DNA from: Symsagittifera roscoffensis
Taxonomy: Eukaryota > Xenacoelomorpha > Acoela > Convolutidae
DNA length: 64,000 bases
Assembly: GCF_963678635.1 (NCBI RefSeq)
Contig: NC_087067.1
Coordinates: 7,237,716-7,301,715, forward strand
Reading direction: 5' to 3'
The notes beneath the pieces were generated by a model. That model made no database searches and had not been told where the DNA came from. It saw only the letters and a program-made list of their open reading frames with translations. The stretch's first letter is position 1, and the number at the start of each line of letters is the position of its first letter. The translations under genes were made by a program, and so were the position numbers. Of the stretch, positions 63,092 through 64,000 are shown piece by piece.

Positions 63092-63940
63092 TATGGCAGC
63101 AGCGCTCAAAAGACCTACCCTCGATGAGCTATACAAGCGCTTGAGGGACGTCGATTAAACACAAGTGGATGAAAGATTGGCGGTAAAGTTAGATGCCATC
63201 CTGCAACTGGAAGCACAAGGCGAATGCAGGGAGTCAGCGACTGAAGCTGTGTTGATGATGGAAGGTGGATGGAGGCCTGAGAGGGCATGACCTTGCGAGA
63301 AACCCTGGCTTGAGCAGCAGCAGGGAATATCGTTCGGGAGAGTTTCCCTTTCCGACCAGACCGCCAGCAGGAGCAGGGACTCAGTCTGCAAGTAAACCAC
63401 CGTCGAAGTTCCGCTCGCAACAAACGGAAGAGTCATATCCGGATCTCGGCAGCATGAGGAGAGAGTTGAAAAGGGCCCAAAGGGAACGGGACAAGGCCAT
63501 TCTGGATAGGGACCAGGCGGCTCTTGAAAGGGATCAAGCCAGGCTTGATCGCGAGCAAGCAACACTTGAGCGAGATAAGACGATTCTGGACCGGGATCTG
63601 CTGATGGCAGAACGAGTGCAAGAGCAGAGGCTACAAGAAAGTGTAGCCAATTGTGATCAAATAAACCAGAACTAGAGCGGCAGCAAGCGGTCGCAAGTGG
63701 GAAGGAGAAAAAGAGGACTACGACTGAACCGGCTGTCGCGAGATCGTGACCAGAGTCGCGGATGGAGGTAGACGAAGCTCCTCCTGCGGGCGGTCGTTTC
63801 AACCTGGACTGCGCGGCCCAAGAGCACACGAATGAGGCTCTGCAAGATTGGACGAGTCCCGAGCCAGCTCCTTCCTTGCGCAATCTAGAGGCAAAACCAG
63901 TTAGGCCTTTATGGAAATTTCGCTGCCGGGAGTGACGCCT
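63092..63940 (+). pseudogene. Gag-like ORF with heptad coiled coil (start of another element)
   Basis: ATG at 63092 reads MAAALKRPTLDELYKRLRDV, then an in-frame TAA, then TQVDERLAVKLDAILQLEAQ. One frame over, 63265-63675 carries RREYRSGEFPF-type linker and SMRRELKRAQRERDKAILDR, followed by at least six consecutive heptads (RDQAALE, RDQARLD, REQATLE, RDKTILD …). The heptads form a highly regular charged coiled coil. The ORF ends with INQN and TAG (63673-63675); further gag-like frames continue to the window edge. It is probably the gag of a following retroelement copy; it is broken and continues beyond the window. Confidence 0.5.
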
Positions 63941-64000
63941 AGTTCAACCAGCAGTAGTTAAACCGGGACGGGCACGTCGCGCCTCAGGGAGTTGCAAAAG

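Noticed and set aside
63155-63883. 242-codon minus-strand ORF at the right edge
   Set aside because: It is antisense to the heptad-repeat gag-like ORF; its Cys/Ser/Pro-rich content and lack of motifs fit a shadow frame.
1-64000. CRISPR array or prokaryotic operon
   Set aside because: Tandem repeats here lack unique spacers of constant length, and the gene structure (introns, AATAAA, retroelements) is eukaryotic.

Overview
This is an AT-rich, intron-bearing animal (metazoan) window, probably from a marine or aquatic invertebrate. The species cannot be named from the sequence. The evidence is GT-AG introns, AATAAA signals, two recognisable host genes, and a dense load of animal-type transposons: Polinton/Maverick, Ty3/Gypsy LTR elements, a non-LTR retrotransposon, tRNA-like SINEs and MITEs. 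No prokaryotic operons, rRNA genes or CRISPR arrays are visible. More than 80% of the window is repeat-derived.

Layout. 1-0.57 kb is a minisatellite with GT tracts. 0.7-11.0 kb is a decayed Polinton: a protein-primed polymerase N-terminal region on the minus strand on the left, then unknown ORFs (one segment tandemly duplicated, 817 bp), a packaging ATPase, a retroviral-type integrase and a penton-like capsid candidate on the plus strand. 11.0-12.4 kb is a minus-strand LTR whose inverted partner lies at 17.7-19.1 kb, followed by gag ORFs. 12.4-17.2 kb is intergenic AT-rich DNA with a MITE. 17.2-23.5 kb holds a theta-class glutathione S-transferase gene (+), whose first visible intron contains the gag-bearing LTR element and a hAT-like MITE with an 8-bp target duplication. 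23.5-27.0 kb is non-coding with two tRNA-like SINE remnants. 27.0-34.0 kb is a nearly complete Ty3/Gypsy element with paired LTRs, a tRNA-Ser-type primer site, gag, protease, RT, RNase H and integrase, broken by frameshifts that are mostly at A runs. 34.4-36.5 kb is a non-coding repeat family.

37.4-48.3 kb is a DCN1-like (DCUN1D1/2-type) cullin-neddylation gene on the minus strand, with four coding exons predicting 280 aa. Its third intron carries four 1.45-kb tandem repeats, each with a SINE, and the repeat unit has captured the 3' end of exon 3. Its first intron carries a 1.9-kb foldback element with about 160-bp tandem repeats inside, which was itself hit by the 13.98-kb MITE family. 49.1-49.5 kb is another foldback MITE. 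50.2-53.1 kb is a degraded non-LTR retrotransposon (-). 56.2-56.9 kb is a 62-bp minisatellite. 57.0-62.6 kb is a second, different Ty3/Gypsy element with an internally inverted RT-RNase H block. Its pol region ends in a domain that looks like a TARG1/Poa1-type macro (ADP-ribose-binding) domain, which is the most unusual protein-level signal in the window. 63.1-64 kb begins a gag-like coiled-coil ORF with perfect heptads.

The two host genes are unrelated in function (detoxification, and NEDD8 ligation to cullins). All other coding signal belongs to mobile elements, most of them broken.
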